From contig JBEAPR010000033.1 of assembly GCA_041164265.1 (NCBI GenBank), positions 1 to 10,640 of the forward strand: a stretch of DNA of 10,640 nt. The letters run 5' to 3'. The stretch comes from CALAZP01 sp041164265 (lineage in GTDB: Bacteria; Bacteroidota; Bacteroidia; Chitinophagales; Saprospiraceae). Shown one piece after another: positions 1 through 6,882 of this stretch. Numbering within the stretch: the stretch's first letter is position 1; each line of letters opens with the position of its first letter. A model generated the notes under the pieces. That model made no database searches, had not been told where the DNA came from, and was given only the letters and a program-made list of their open reading frames with translations. The position numbers and the translations under genes are program-made.

Positions 1-89
1 ACCTCTTACCATTCCGAACAGAGTAGTTAAGCTCCCCAGCGCCGATGGTACTACCCGAGAGGGCGGGAGAGTAGGTCGCTGCCAACACC
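1..89 (+). rRNA. rrf: 5S ribosomal RNA, 3' portion (5' end outside window)
   Basis: This is the 3' part of a 5S rRNA, the small RNA of the large ribosomal subunit. It shows the conserved loop C segment CCATTCCGAACAGAG near base 9, then the helix IV/loop E region (CGCCGATGGTACT near base 41 and GGGAGAGTAGGTCGCTGCC near base 65). The last bases, AACACC at 84-89, would pair with a 5' strand lying before the window to close helix I, so the 3' end is estimated and may be off by a few bases. Roughly 20-30 bases are missing at the 5' side. As the usual last gene of an rrn operon on this strand, it implies 23S and 16S genes upstream. Confidence 0.95.
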
Positions 90-96
90 AAAAAAC

Positions 97-139
97 AAAC
101 AGCTCGAATGCCATAGCGCATATCGGGCTGTTTTTGTTT
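97..139 (+). terminator. Rho-independent terminator after 5S rRNA
   Basis: CAGCTCGA (100-107) pairs with TCGGGCTG (123-130) with one G-U pair. The stem extends through A97-A99 with T131-T133, and inner ATGC/GCAT bases (108-111, 118-121) can stack on it. A T-rich tail (TTTTTGTTT, 131-139) follows. The position just past the 5S gene fits the end of the rrn operon transcript. Confidence 0.85.
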
Positions 140-217
140 AGTACCACAACATTCCATTGCTGTTTTGTCAATTCTTTCGAGTAAGAATAATAGTCATTAG
201 CCTGAAATTTAAAATGA

Positions 218-250
218 TTGGTGTCATATTACTGCGTTATAGCCTATAAT
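218..250 (+). promoter_or_regulatory. Weak candidate promoter upstream of the membrane-protein gene
   Basis: TTGGTG (218-223) and TATAAT (245-250) are separated by 21 bases. That is too wide for an Escherichia-type sigma-70 promoter but near the spacing usual in Bacteroidota, although the TAnnTTTG form of the -7 box is not met. The rest of the stretch between the rrn terminator and base 274 shows nothing else recognisable. Some promoter is expected here because the rrn terminator isolates the next gene. Confidence 0.25.
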
Positions 251-274
251 TATGGCCAATCTTACAGGTAAATA

Positions 275-343
275 ATGAAATATTTATGTAAAGCATATCT
301 ATTGGCCATGTTTCTTCCTATTTTTTTTAATTTCATCTCGTGA
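275..343 (+). CDS. Possible 22-aa hydrophobic leader/small ORF overlapping the next gene
   Basis: An ATG at 275 opens 22 codons that encode a short hydrophobic peptide (MKYLCKAYLLAMFLPIFFNFIS), ending at TGA 341-343. This stop overlaps the GTG start of the next gene as GTGA, the arrangement used in translational coupling. The peptide has a lysine-bearing start and a hydrophobic run, like a bare signal or membrane segment. It could be a leader whose translation delivers ribosomes to the weak GTG start, or a chance ORF in AT-rich DNA. It is not a lost N-terminus split off by a simple frameshift, because the downstream frame has a TAA at 328-330. No family is recognised. Confidence 0.25.
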   Translation: MKYLCKAYLLAMFLPIFFNFIS

Positions 344-1758
344 ACTACGAGAAAATATCCTTATATATTGGTCATTTCTTTTTTATCGGCCTAATTAGTG
401 CTGCCTTTATCCTTTTTAAAGAACGACTCTTTGCTTTTGATACCGCTTATTATACTTTTCACGTATTAAATTATGGGGAATATTTTATTAAGCACAATCG
501 ATTTATTAGCTATTTGACCCAATGGGTGCTACTGACAGGTCTCCATTACCAATGGCCACTTGCCCTAACCTTATCACTTTTTTCTGCCTCATTTTATATA
601 TGGTTTTACGCGATATATATCCTTTTAGTCCACTACTATAAAAGTATATTTGGTGGGTTGTTTTTACTTCTTTCCTTAGTACTGACCATGAGATACAAAT
701 TTTTTGCAGCTATCTCTGAAATCTCCTTCGCCCTTTGCTTATCCGCTGCTTTGATCATCCTTATCGATCATTTTTGGAAAGTCAAAAGAATCAAACCAAT
801 AGATGGATTCATTTTTACCTTGTTTGGAACAGGAATTTTAGGAAGCCACCTTGCCGCATTATTTCCATTAGGAATCGGACTTTTAACCCTTTTTATAGCT
901 AGGAAGGCCTATAAAGAATTCCGCAACTGGATGTGGCCAGCTTTACTTGGATTTATTTTTCTATTGAAATATATCTGGGTGCAATCTGATGATTATGAGG
1001 CCGGCAAACTAGCTGTGTTGCAGGAAAAAGATTTATTAAAGGAACTAATTATAAATTTTTCTAATTATCCCATAGCAGATATTTTTAAAATTTACCTCTT
1101 AGAGGAATACTTTCCTATACTTCTGGTTTTCTTCCTTTTAATAGGGCTATTTATATACCGCAAATTATATGGAGTATCTCTCCCTTTGATTTTGGGTGTC
1201 TTCGTTTGGCTAGGTATTAATGCGTTGGTGTATAGTTACCTGAAAGACCATATATTAATTATGGTGGATGGGTATCTAGCATTGTTAGGACCTATTTTAG
1301 CTCTACCGATTTATTTTTTGATGACAGATGTTTCTTTTGCCGAAGGCGGCAAAAAAATATTGCTCTTGACTACTATAGGTTTACTAATTTTTAGCAGTTT
1401 CCAAATGTTGGATAAACGGAAGTTCTTTAAACAAAGATTGGATAATATTGAGCTATCTGCACAATTGAATGAAAGTTGTGGGCAAAAAAAATGGATCATT
1501 AGTAACAGTCAATTCAACTGGAAGACAATGTGGTATCCTTATGAATTGCCTCATGAATCTTTGTTGTTATCGGCATTAAATGGGCGAGAGCATTGTTATA
1601 CTTTTTATGCCAATACGGATAGTCCAGATGATGCTTCCTATTTGAAAACGAACGGGTTTCTGCAATTCAATCATGCCTCATCTATTGAATCTATTAATAG
1701 CTTCTATTTCCATCTTCCAGAAGGAACTTATTGTAATTCCGACACTATTTCATGGTAA
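340..1758 (+). CDS. Polytopic inner-membrane protein of unknown function, GT-C-like topology
   Basis: The product is 472 aa with about 11-12 predicted membrane segments, roughly at residues 8-26, 60-100 (two), 103-117, 122-144, 155-187 (two), 197-214, 257-274, 279-300, 308-328 and 338-356. A soluble C-terminal tail of about 110 residues follows, with cysteines at 380, 419 and 465. The loop after the first segment carries an Asp (D34) in a FAFDTAYY context and many aromatic residues. This layout recalls GT-C glycosyltransferases and other envelope polysaccharide membrane enzymes, but no diagnostic motif is visible, so the function is left open. The GTG start is chosen because an in-frame TAA lies at 328-330 and the next Met is near residue 117, beyond the first segments. 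No Shine-Dalgarno motif is seen. The gene is T-rich, as expected for a membrane protein. It stands alone, 183 bases before the transporter genes, with an rRNA operon behind it. Confidence 0.8.
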   Translation: MNYEKISLYIGHFFFIGLISAAFILFKERLFAFDTAYYTFHVLNYGEYFIKHNRFISYLTQWVLLTGLHYQWPLALTLSLFSASFYIWFYAIYILLVHYYKSIFGGLFLLLSLVLTMRYKFFAAISEISFALCLSAALIILIDHFWKVKRIKPIDGFIFTLFGTGILGSHLAALFPLGIGLLTLFIARKAYKEFRNWMWPALLGFIFLLKYIWVQSDDYEAGKLAVLQEKDLLKELIINFSNYPIADIFKIYLLEEYFPILLVFFLLIGLFIYRKLYGVSLPLILGVFVWLGINALVYSYLKDHILIMVDGYLALLGPILALPIYFLMTDVSFAEGGKKILLLTTIGLLIFSSFQMLDKRKFFKQRLDNIELSAQLNESCGQKKWIISNSQFNWKTMWYPYELPHESLLLSALNGREHCYTFYANTDSPDDASYLKTNGFLQFNHASSIESINSFYFHLPEGTYCNSDTISW

Positions 1759-1763
1759 ATTTA

Positions 1764-1798
1764 TTTGATTTTAGGCATTTTTGTTTGTCCTAACTTTA
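1764..1798 (+). promoter_or_regulatory. Weak candidate Bacteroidota-type promoter for the susC operon
   Basis: TTTG (1764-1767) and TAACTTTA (1791-1798) resemble the -33 TTTG and -7 TAnnTTTG boxes of Bacteroidota primary-sigma promoters, with the final G replaced by A and a 23-base spacer at the upper limit. If real, it would give an untranslated leader of about 140 bases containing both hairpins listed below. No better match was found in the intergenic region. Confidence 0.25.
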
Positions 1799-1809
1799 TA
1801 GTCGCATTT

Positions 1810-1834
1810 TTATTTCGAAGTATTTTTGAAATAA
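1810..1834 (+). promoter_or_regulatory. AT-rich hairpin in susC upstream region
   Basis: TTATTTC (1810-1816) and GAAATAA (1828-1834) form a perfect 7-bp stem around an 11-base loop. An alternative pairing of ATTTCG (1812-1817) with CGAAAT (1836-1841) competes with it. It could be a weak terminator for the gene ending at 1758, since T-rich DNA follows at 1841-1855, or part of the susC leader. Confidence 0.35.
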
Positions 1835-1872
1835 GCGAAATTTTATTTTATTTTGATTTCGTTTGTTGTGAA

Positions 1873-1896
1873 GGTCTAGAATTTAATTTTTAGACC
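1873..1896 (+). promoter_or_regulatory. Hairpin/palindrome 45 bases before the susC start
   Basis: GGTCTAGAA (1873-1881) pairs with TTTTAGACC (1888-1896) over 9 bp with one G-U pair, around the six-base loop TTTAAT. No T-tract follows on either strand, so it is not an intrinsic terminator. It may be an mRNA leader structure that affects stability or translation, or a DNA operator palindrome. Nothing in the window identifies a protein that would bind it. Confidence 0.45.
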
Positions 1897-1941
1897 CGTT
1901 GTTAGTTATTGTATTTGTAGTTAACCAAAAAAGTTTTAAGC

Positions 1942-4900
1942 ATGAAGCGACTTTTGTACAATTTAATTATTCCCTGTTTGCTGACCATGGGTTTTGTCCA
2001 GGCGAATGCTCAGCGTACTATTAGTGGTACGGTGACATCTGCTTCGGATGGGGAACCCTTATTAGGGGCAACCGTTTTAGTAAAGGGAACTAGCGTAGGT
2101 ACCGTTACTGATTTTGATGGTACTTATCAAATTGAGGCTTCAGATGCGGATGTTTTGGTAGTTTCTTATACAGGATATACTCAAATTGAGGTGCCTGTTG
2201 GGGCTAATTCTACCATTGACATTACCATGTCTGAAGCGAGTGAAATTCTTTCTGAGGTGGTGGTAGTTGGATACTCCGCACAACAAAAAAAGGACCTTAC
2301 TGGTGCAGTAGGGGTGGTTGATGCTGAGGAATTAAAAACGATTCCAAGTAGCAACATTACTTCTCAATTGCAGGGCCGAGTTTCAGGGGTTACCATCAGT
2401 GGTGATGGTCGTCCAGGTCAACCGGCTAAGGTTCGTATTAGAGGATTTGCCTCTTTTTCTGGTGCGAATGACCCACTTTATGTAGTAGATGGAGTTCCTA
2501 CTCAGGATATTTCTACTCTTAACCCTAATGATATCGAGAATATTTCGGTATTGAAGGATGCTGGAGCAGCCTCTATCTATGGGTCAAGGGCATCCAACGG
2601 AGTTATTTTGATTACTACCAAACAAGGAACCAATTCCGGCGTGAAGGTGAGCTATGATGCTTTCGTAGGGGTTCAAGATCCTGGTAATGGTCCGGAAAAC
2701 TTATTAAATACCCAAGGATATGCGGATTTGCAGTGGTTGGTTTATGCCAATGATGGTACTAGTGAGACCCACCCTGTATATGGACCTTCTTCCAATGCAA
2801 GACCTTCTCTGCCATCCTGGGCAGCTAATACCGATTGGTATGATGTGTTGACCAGACAGGCGATGATTATGAATCACGATTTGTCTTTTTCAGGTGGTAA
2901 TGAGAACGCTACCTTTTATGCTGGTTTGAACTACTTCAATCAAGAAGGTATTGTTATTGAGAACTTTGCCAAAAGATACTCTGCTAGATTAAACTCTACT
3001 TTCAAGATTGCCAATGGTAAGATCACACTTGGTGAAAACTTGACCGTAACTGGAAGATCGGGTAACGGTGTTGCGGGTAACGGTGAGGAAGGTGGAGCTT
3101 TTGCGATGGGTGTTTACAGAACCCAGCCCATTATACCTTCTATTATAGAATCTACTGTGCAAGGAATTGGGAGAACTTTTCAACCAGGTGAATACGGTGG
3201 AACTGGATTGGCTCCAAGATTGGGTAATGGAGACAATATGCTGGCAATTCAAACTAGAAATGCTGATGATAGACAGCAAGATTTGCGCGTTTTAGGTTCT
3301 GCCTTCATTGACGTTCAGTTGATGGAAGGTTTGAATTTCCGATCTACTTTTGGTGGTACTTATCAGTCTGGTTATAATACCAATTGGACTAATGCTACTT
3401 ATGAAAGTGCAGAAAACGTAGCTACTTCTTCTTATAATGAAGTGGGTTATTTCAATGCTGATTGGGTTTGGACCAATACCTTATCATATGATAAGACCTT
3501 CGGAATGCACTCCATCAAGGCAGTGGCCGGTTACGAGTCCGTCAAATACGGAATCAGTAGAGGGGTTGGTGCTTCCAGAGCAGGATATTTCTCAACTGAC
3601 TATGCGTTCAGAACGGTAGATAATGGTTCGCAAATTACTGGAGCAAATTCTAATTTTAATACTCCGACTACCTTAGTATCGACATTTGCTAGAGCTGATT
3701 ATTCTTACAACAACAGATATTATCTTTCTGGAACAGTAAGAAGAGACGGATCATCTCGATTTGGTTCAGAGTTTAGATACGGTGTTTTCCCATCTGTATC
3801 TGCTGGTATTAGAGTGAGTGATTTCTTAGCTGATAATTCTGATTTTCTATCCGATTTAAAAATCAGAGGGGGATATGGAACTATGGGTAACCAGTTACCT
3901 GTCAACCCGGCTAACCAGTATAGCTTATTCGGTGGATCTCCTGGCTCTTCTTTCTATGATTTAAATGGTTCTGCTACTTCTTCACTTCAAGGATTCAGAC
4001 CGACGAGAATTGGAAACGCTGATTCTAAGTGGGAAACACAGATAACCACCAATATTGGATTTGATGCGGCTCTTTTTGATTCAAAAATGCAGATCTCCTT
4101 TGACTGGTATAGAAAAGATGCTCAGGACCTTTTGGTAACTGTTCCACTTCCAGCTATTTACGGAGCGGCTTCTGCTCCTGCGCTGAATATTGGGGACATG
4201 AAGAATACAGGATTGGATCTTCAGTTAGATTACAGAACTGATTTAACCAGTGATTTGAGTTTAGATGCCACCTTGACTTTTACCACATACAAAAATGAAA
4301 TCGTAAAGTATGCCGATGGTATTGATTTCTTCGCTGCGGGTGGATCTAGAATTGGCGCATTTAACAGAAACGAAGTGGGAAGATCTATTTCTGAATTCTT
4401 TGGATACGAAGTAGTTGGATTATTCCAAAATCAAGCTGAAGTAGATGCTGCGCCTACTCAAGCAGGTGCTGAACCTGGATTCTTCAGATACGCTGACATA
4501 GATGGTAACGGAGAAATTACCCCAAATGACAGAACATTTATCGGTAATCCTAACCCTGATTTTACTTATGGTTTAAATTTGGGCTTGAATTATAAGAACT
4601 TCAACTTGACTGCTTTCTTCTTTGGCTCTCAAGGAAATGAAATTTTCAATTACAACAAATGGTGGGTTGATTTTTGGCCATCCTTCCAAGGTCAGAAGAG
4701 TAATGATTTGTTAAACAACAGTTGGACACCTAATAATCCTGGTGCGACTGTACCTAAGGCATCAAATAAATCTAACTTCTCAACAAATACTCAATCTACG
4801 AGTTACTACGTAGAGGATGGCTCTTTTTTACGGTTGAGAAATTTACAATTGGCCTATACCATACCATCAAATGTATTACAGCCGATTGGAATATCTAACC

Positions 4901-5058
4901 TAAGTGTGTACGTACAAGGAATTAATTTGTTGACTTTAACCGACTACACTGGATTGGATCCTGACCTTAATAACGGTGGAGACACCTCTTTTGGTGTAGA
5001 TGAAGGAAACTATCCTCTGGTCAAACAATATTTGTTTGGTCTTAGAATGGGATTCTAA
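1942..5058 (+). CDS. SusC/RagA-family TonB-linked outer membrane transporter
   Basis: This 1038-aa outer-membrane beta-barrel imports a nutrient captured by its SusD partner, powered by TonB/ExbBD. A Sec signal peptide occupies about residues 1-24 (cleavage after ANAQ). A carboxypeptidase-regulatory-like beta-sandwich spans about 25-100 (ISGTV, GATVLVKGT, VGTVTDFDG). Next is the family signature SEVVVVGY (104-111) and the plug domain (about 112-230) with GRVSGV, VRIRG, PLYVVDGVP (178-186), ISVLKDAGAASIYGSRASNG and ITTKQG. The rest is barrel, closing with the aromatic C-terminus LRMGF. A D-rich segment, DIDGNGEITPNDR (852-864), is common near the end of these barrels. The STN domain that feeds anti-sigma/ECF control is absent, so control by that route is unlikely. 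The start is preceded by A-rich sequence rather than a Shine-Dalgarno motif, as usual in the phylum. The substrate cannot be read from the sequence. Family assignment is very secure. Confidence 0.97.
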   Translation: MKRLLYNLIIPCLLTMGFVQANAQRTISGTVTSASDGEPLLGATVLVKGTSVGTVTDFDGTYQIEASDADVLVVSYTGYTQIEVPVGANSTIDITMSEASEILSEVVVVGYSAQQKKDLTGAVGVVDAEELKTIPSSNITSQLQGRVSGVTISGDGRPGQPAKVRIRGFASFSGANDPLYVVDGVPTQDISTLNPNDIENISVLKDAGAASIYGSRASNGVILITTKQGTNSGVKVSYDAFVGVQDPGNGPENLLNTQGYADLQWLVYANDGTSETHPVYGPSSNARPSLPSWAANTDWYDVLTRQAMIMNHDLSFSGGNENATFYAGLNYFNQEGIVIENFAKRYSARLNSTFKIANGKITLGENLTVTGRSGNGVAGNGEEGGAFAMGVYRTQPIIPSIIESTVQGIGRTFQPGEYGGTGLAPRLGNGDNMLAIQTRNADDRQQDLRVLGSAFIDVQLMEGLNFRSTFGGTYQSGYNTNWTNATYESAENVATSSYNEVGYFNADWVWTNTLSYDKTFGMHSIKAVAGYESVKYGISRGVGASRAGYFSTDYAFRTVDNGSQITGANSNFNTPTTLVSTFARADYSYNNRYYLSGTVRRDGSSRFGSEFRYGVFPSVSAGIRVSDFLADNSDFLSDLKIRGGYGTMGNQLPVNPANQYSLFGGSPGSSFYDLNGSATSSLQGFRPTRIGNADSKWETQITTNIGFDAALFDSKMQISFDWYRKDAQDLLVTVPLPAIYGAASAPALNIGDMKNTGLDLQLDYRTDLTSDLSLDATLTFTTYKNEIVKYADGIDFFAAGGSRIGAFNRNEVGRSISEFFGYEVVGLFQNQAEVDAAPTQAGAEPGFFRYADIDGNGEITPNDRTFIGNPNPDFTYGLNLGLNYKNFNLTAFFFGSQGNEIFNYNKWWVDFWPSFQGQKSNDLLNNSWTPNNPGATVPKASNKSNFSTNTQSTSYYVEDGSFLRLRNLQLAYTIPSNVLQPIGISNLSVYVQGINLLTLTDYTGLDPDLNNGGDTSFGVDEGNYPLVKQYLFGLRMGF

Positions 5059-5082
5059 TTAATAACATAAAAACTAAAAAAA

Positions 5083-6807
5083 ATGGACAAAATTAAGATT
5101 TTGATACTGAGTTTGGTCCTGGCACTACCTTTCTCTTGTACAGAGGATTTTCTGGAAGTGACACCTAACGGTTCTCTAGACCAAAGTATTTTGGCTACCG
5201 GAGAAGGGGTAAACAGTCTTTTAATTGGATGTTATGCCCTTCTTGACGGGACCTCAGATAATATTGCAGGATGGGAGTCAGCTTCTTCCAATTGGGTATT
5301 TGGAAGTATCCGTGGAATGGTAGCCAACAAAGGAACTGATGCAGGTGATCAGCCTGATATCAACCCTTTGCAAACTTTTACAGAAACGGCTACTAATCCA
5401 TATTTGAATGCCAAATGGCGTTCTGCTTTCGATGCTGTCGCAAGAACCAACGAGGTAATTCGAGTTATTGCTTTGGCAGAAGAAAAAGGTACTATTAGTG
5501 CTGATAATGCGGCTTCATACAGAGCGCAAGCGCGAGTGCTTAGAGGTCATTTTCATTTTGAGGCTTGGAGAATGTGGAATAAAATTCCTTACATCGATGA
5601 GAATACTGACCTAGGTGAGGTTACCAATAGCGAAGATGTTGCGGACAGAATTATTGCTGACCTGGAGGCTGGTGTTTCACTACCTAACAATATGGGACAA
5701 GTAGGTCGATTTAATGGAACCGTTGCAAGGGTTTTATTAGCTAAGGCTCAGATGCAGATGAAGAGAGATTTCGCTTCTGCTAGAACCAACCTTCAGTGGG
5801 TAGTTGATAACGGAACTGCTCCTGACGGGTCACCCATTGGCTTGGAAACCAGCTATGGGGATATTTTTGATGCGGCAAACAGAAATGGAATTGAAGCAGT
5901 ATATACCATCCAATATTCTGTTAACGATGGATCAGGTGGATGGAATGCTGGACAAGGAGAGGTATTAAACTTCCCATATAAGGGTGGTGGATCTCCAGGT
6001 GGATGTTGCGGTTTCTTTCAACCCTCTCACGACTATGTAAACTCTTTCAGAACAAGTAATGGACTTCCTTTATTGGATGGATCCTATAATGATCAGCCAG
6101 TGAAAACAGACCAAGGTTTGACTCCTGCAGATGCTTTCACTCCAGATGATGGACCACTAGACCCAAGATTAGATTGGTCCGTAGGACGAAGAGGTATCCC
6201 TTATTTTGATTGGGGCCCCCATACTGGTTCTGATTGGATTAGAGACCAATCTTACGCTGGACCTTTCTCTCCTAAAAAGCAAGTTTACAAAAAAGCTCAG
6301 GAAGGAAGTTTGACAGAGGTTGGTAACTGGACATCAGGTTGGACGGCTAATGGTTACCGCTTAATTCGATATGCAGATGTGTTATTACTTTTAGCGGAGT
6401 GCAATATTGAAGGAGGTGATTTATCAGGCGCAAGAACGTTAATCAATCAAGTGAGAGCAAGAGCGGCTAATCCTGAAACTTTCGTAAAGAACCCAGATGG
6501 CTCCAATGCTGCAGATTATCAAATTAGTTTATATGCAGACAGCGGATACCCATTCGATTCTAAAACCAATGCTCTAGCTGCTTTGGCTATGGAGCGTAAA
6601 TTAGAATTGGGTATGGAAGGACATAGATATTTCGACCTTCAAAGATGGGGTAACGTTGTTAGTGAATTGACTAGAGTACTCAACTATGAAAAGACACTGC
6701 TTCCTTCTTTATATGGGGGGGCTTCTGTCGGATCTGAAGACGTCACTTATCCGATTCCACAAAATCAAATTGATTTGATGAACGGAAGACTGACTCAGAA
6801 TAGATAA
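5083..6807 (+). CDS. SusD/RagB-family nutrient-binding outer membrane lipoprotein
   Basis: This 574-aa lipoprotein is the substrate-binding lid over the SusC barrel at the cell surface. Its lipoprotein signal ends at Cys19 (ALPFSC), followed by T-E-D, acidic residues that resemble the Bacteroidota surface-export signal. N-terminal SusD-like features include the GCYALLDG helix (about 49-56) and the TPR-type segments around RAQARVLRGHFHFEAWRMW. The C-terminal RagB/SusD domain shows RYADVLLLLAE (429-439), the helix GARTLINQVRARA, ERKLELGMEGHRYFDLQRWG (504-523) and the terminal YPIPQNQIDLM. A glycine-rich segment with adjacent cysteines, GGCCGFFQ (306-313), lies in the middle. The gene starts 24 bases after susC behind an A-rich stretch, so the two are surely cotranscribed. 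A terminator-like hairpin begins 21 bases past its stop codon. A 7-G run at 6715-6721 leaves the frame intact. Confidence 0.97.
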   Translation: MDKIKILILSLVLALPFSCTEDFLEVTPNGSLDQSILATGEGVNSLLIGCYALLDGTSDNIAGWESASSNWVFGSIRGMVANKGTDAGDQPDINPLQTFTETATNPYLNAKWRSAFDAVARTNEVIRVIALAEEKGTISADNAASYRAQARVLRGHFHFEAWRMWNKIPYIDENTDLGEVTNSEDVADRIIADLEAGVSLPNNMGQVGRFNGTVARVLLAKAQMQMKRDFASARTNLQWVVDNGTAPDGSPIGLETSYGDIFDAANRNGIEAVYTIQYSVNDGSGGWNAGQGEVLNFPYKGGGSPGGCCGFFQPSHDYVNSFRTSNGLPLLDGSYNDQPVKTDQGLTPADAFTPDDGPLDPRLDWSVGRRGIPYFDWGPHTGSDWIRDQSYAGPFSPKKQVYKKAQEGSLTEVGNWTSGWTANGYRLIRYADVLLLLAECNIEGGDLSGARTLINQVRARAANPETFVKNPDGSNAADYQISLYADSGYPFDSKTNALAALAMERKLELGMEGHRYFDLQRWGNVVSELTRVLNYEKTLLPSLYGGASVGSEDVTYPIPQNQIDLMNGRLTQNR

Positions 6808-6828
6808 AATCTAAAAGTTACTATATTG

Positions 6829-6864
6829 AATGCGAGTACATCACGATGTGCTCGCATTTTTTTT
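6829..6864 (+). terminator. Strong intrinsic terminator/attenuator between susD and the repeat-lipoprotein gene
   Basis: A6829-T6841 pairs with A6846-T6858 over 12-13 bp with a single T-G wobble (T6837-G6850), capped by the tetraloop CACG. The stem contains TGCGAG/CTCGCA, and an 8-T tract (6857-6864) follows. This is a textbook Rho-independent terminator shape. Only 18 bases separate the T-tract from the ATG at 6883, which leaves no room for a separate promoter. The element therefore probably cuts transcription after susCD while letting some readthrough reach the downstream genes. Confidence 0.88.
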
Positions 6865-6882
6865 ATCAATGAACCCAAGGCT

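Noticed and set aside
321..330. Frameshift in the 8-T tract splitting an N-terminus from the membrane protein
   Set aside because: In the membrane-protein frame a TAA at 328-330 remains when the tract length is changed, so the two frames cannot be joined by a simple indel there.
2989..3279. Antisense 96-codon ORF within susC, along with other short antisense or out-of-frame ORFs at 1311-1499, 3437-3619, 3720-3905, 7540-7734, 8410-8700 and 8930-9145
   Set aside because: All lie fully inside well-supported genes, show no recognisable domain and have the composition expected of shadow frames.
4495..4533. EF-hand/dockerin-like DIDGNGEITPNDR segment in SusC as a calcium-binding novelty
   Set aside because: Such a D-rich segment followed by an IGNPNPDFTYG-type stretch is common in ordinary SusC barrels.
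6715..6721. Run of seven G residues near the end of susD as a phase-variation or frameshift site
   Set aside because: The frame is intact through the conserved SusD C-terminus, and one 7-G run is not enough to claim slippage.
6826..6882. N-terminal extension of the VCBS gene from a TTG start
   Set aside because: The codons coincide with a strong terminator hairpin, and the lipoprotein signal begins exactly at ATG 6883.
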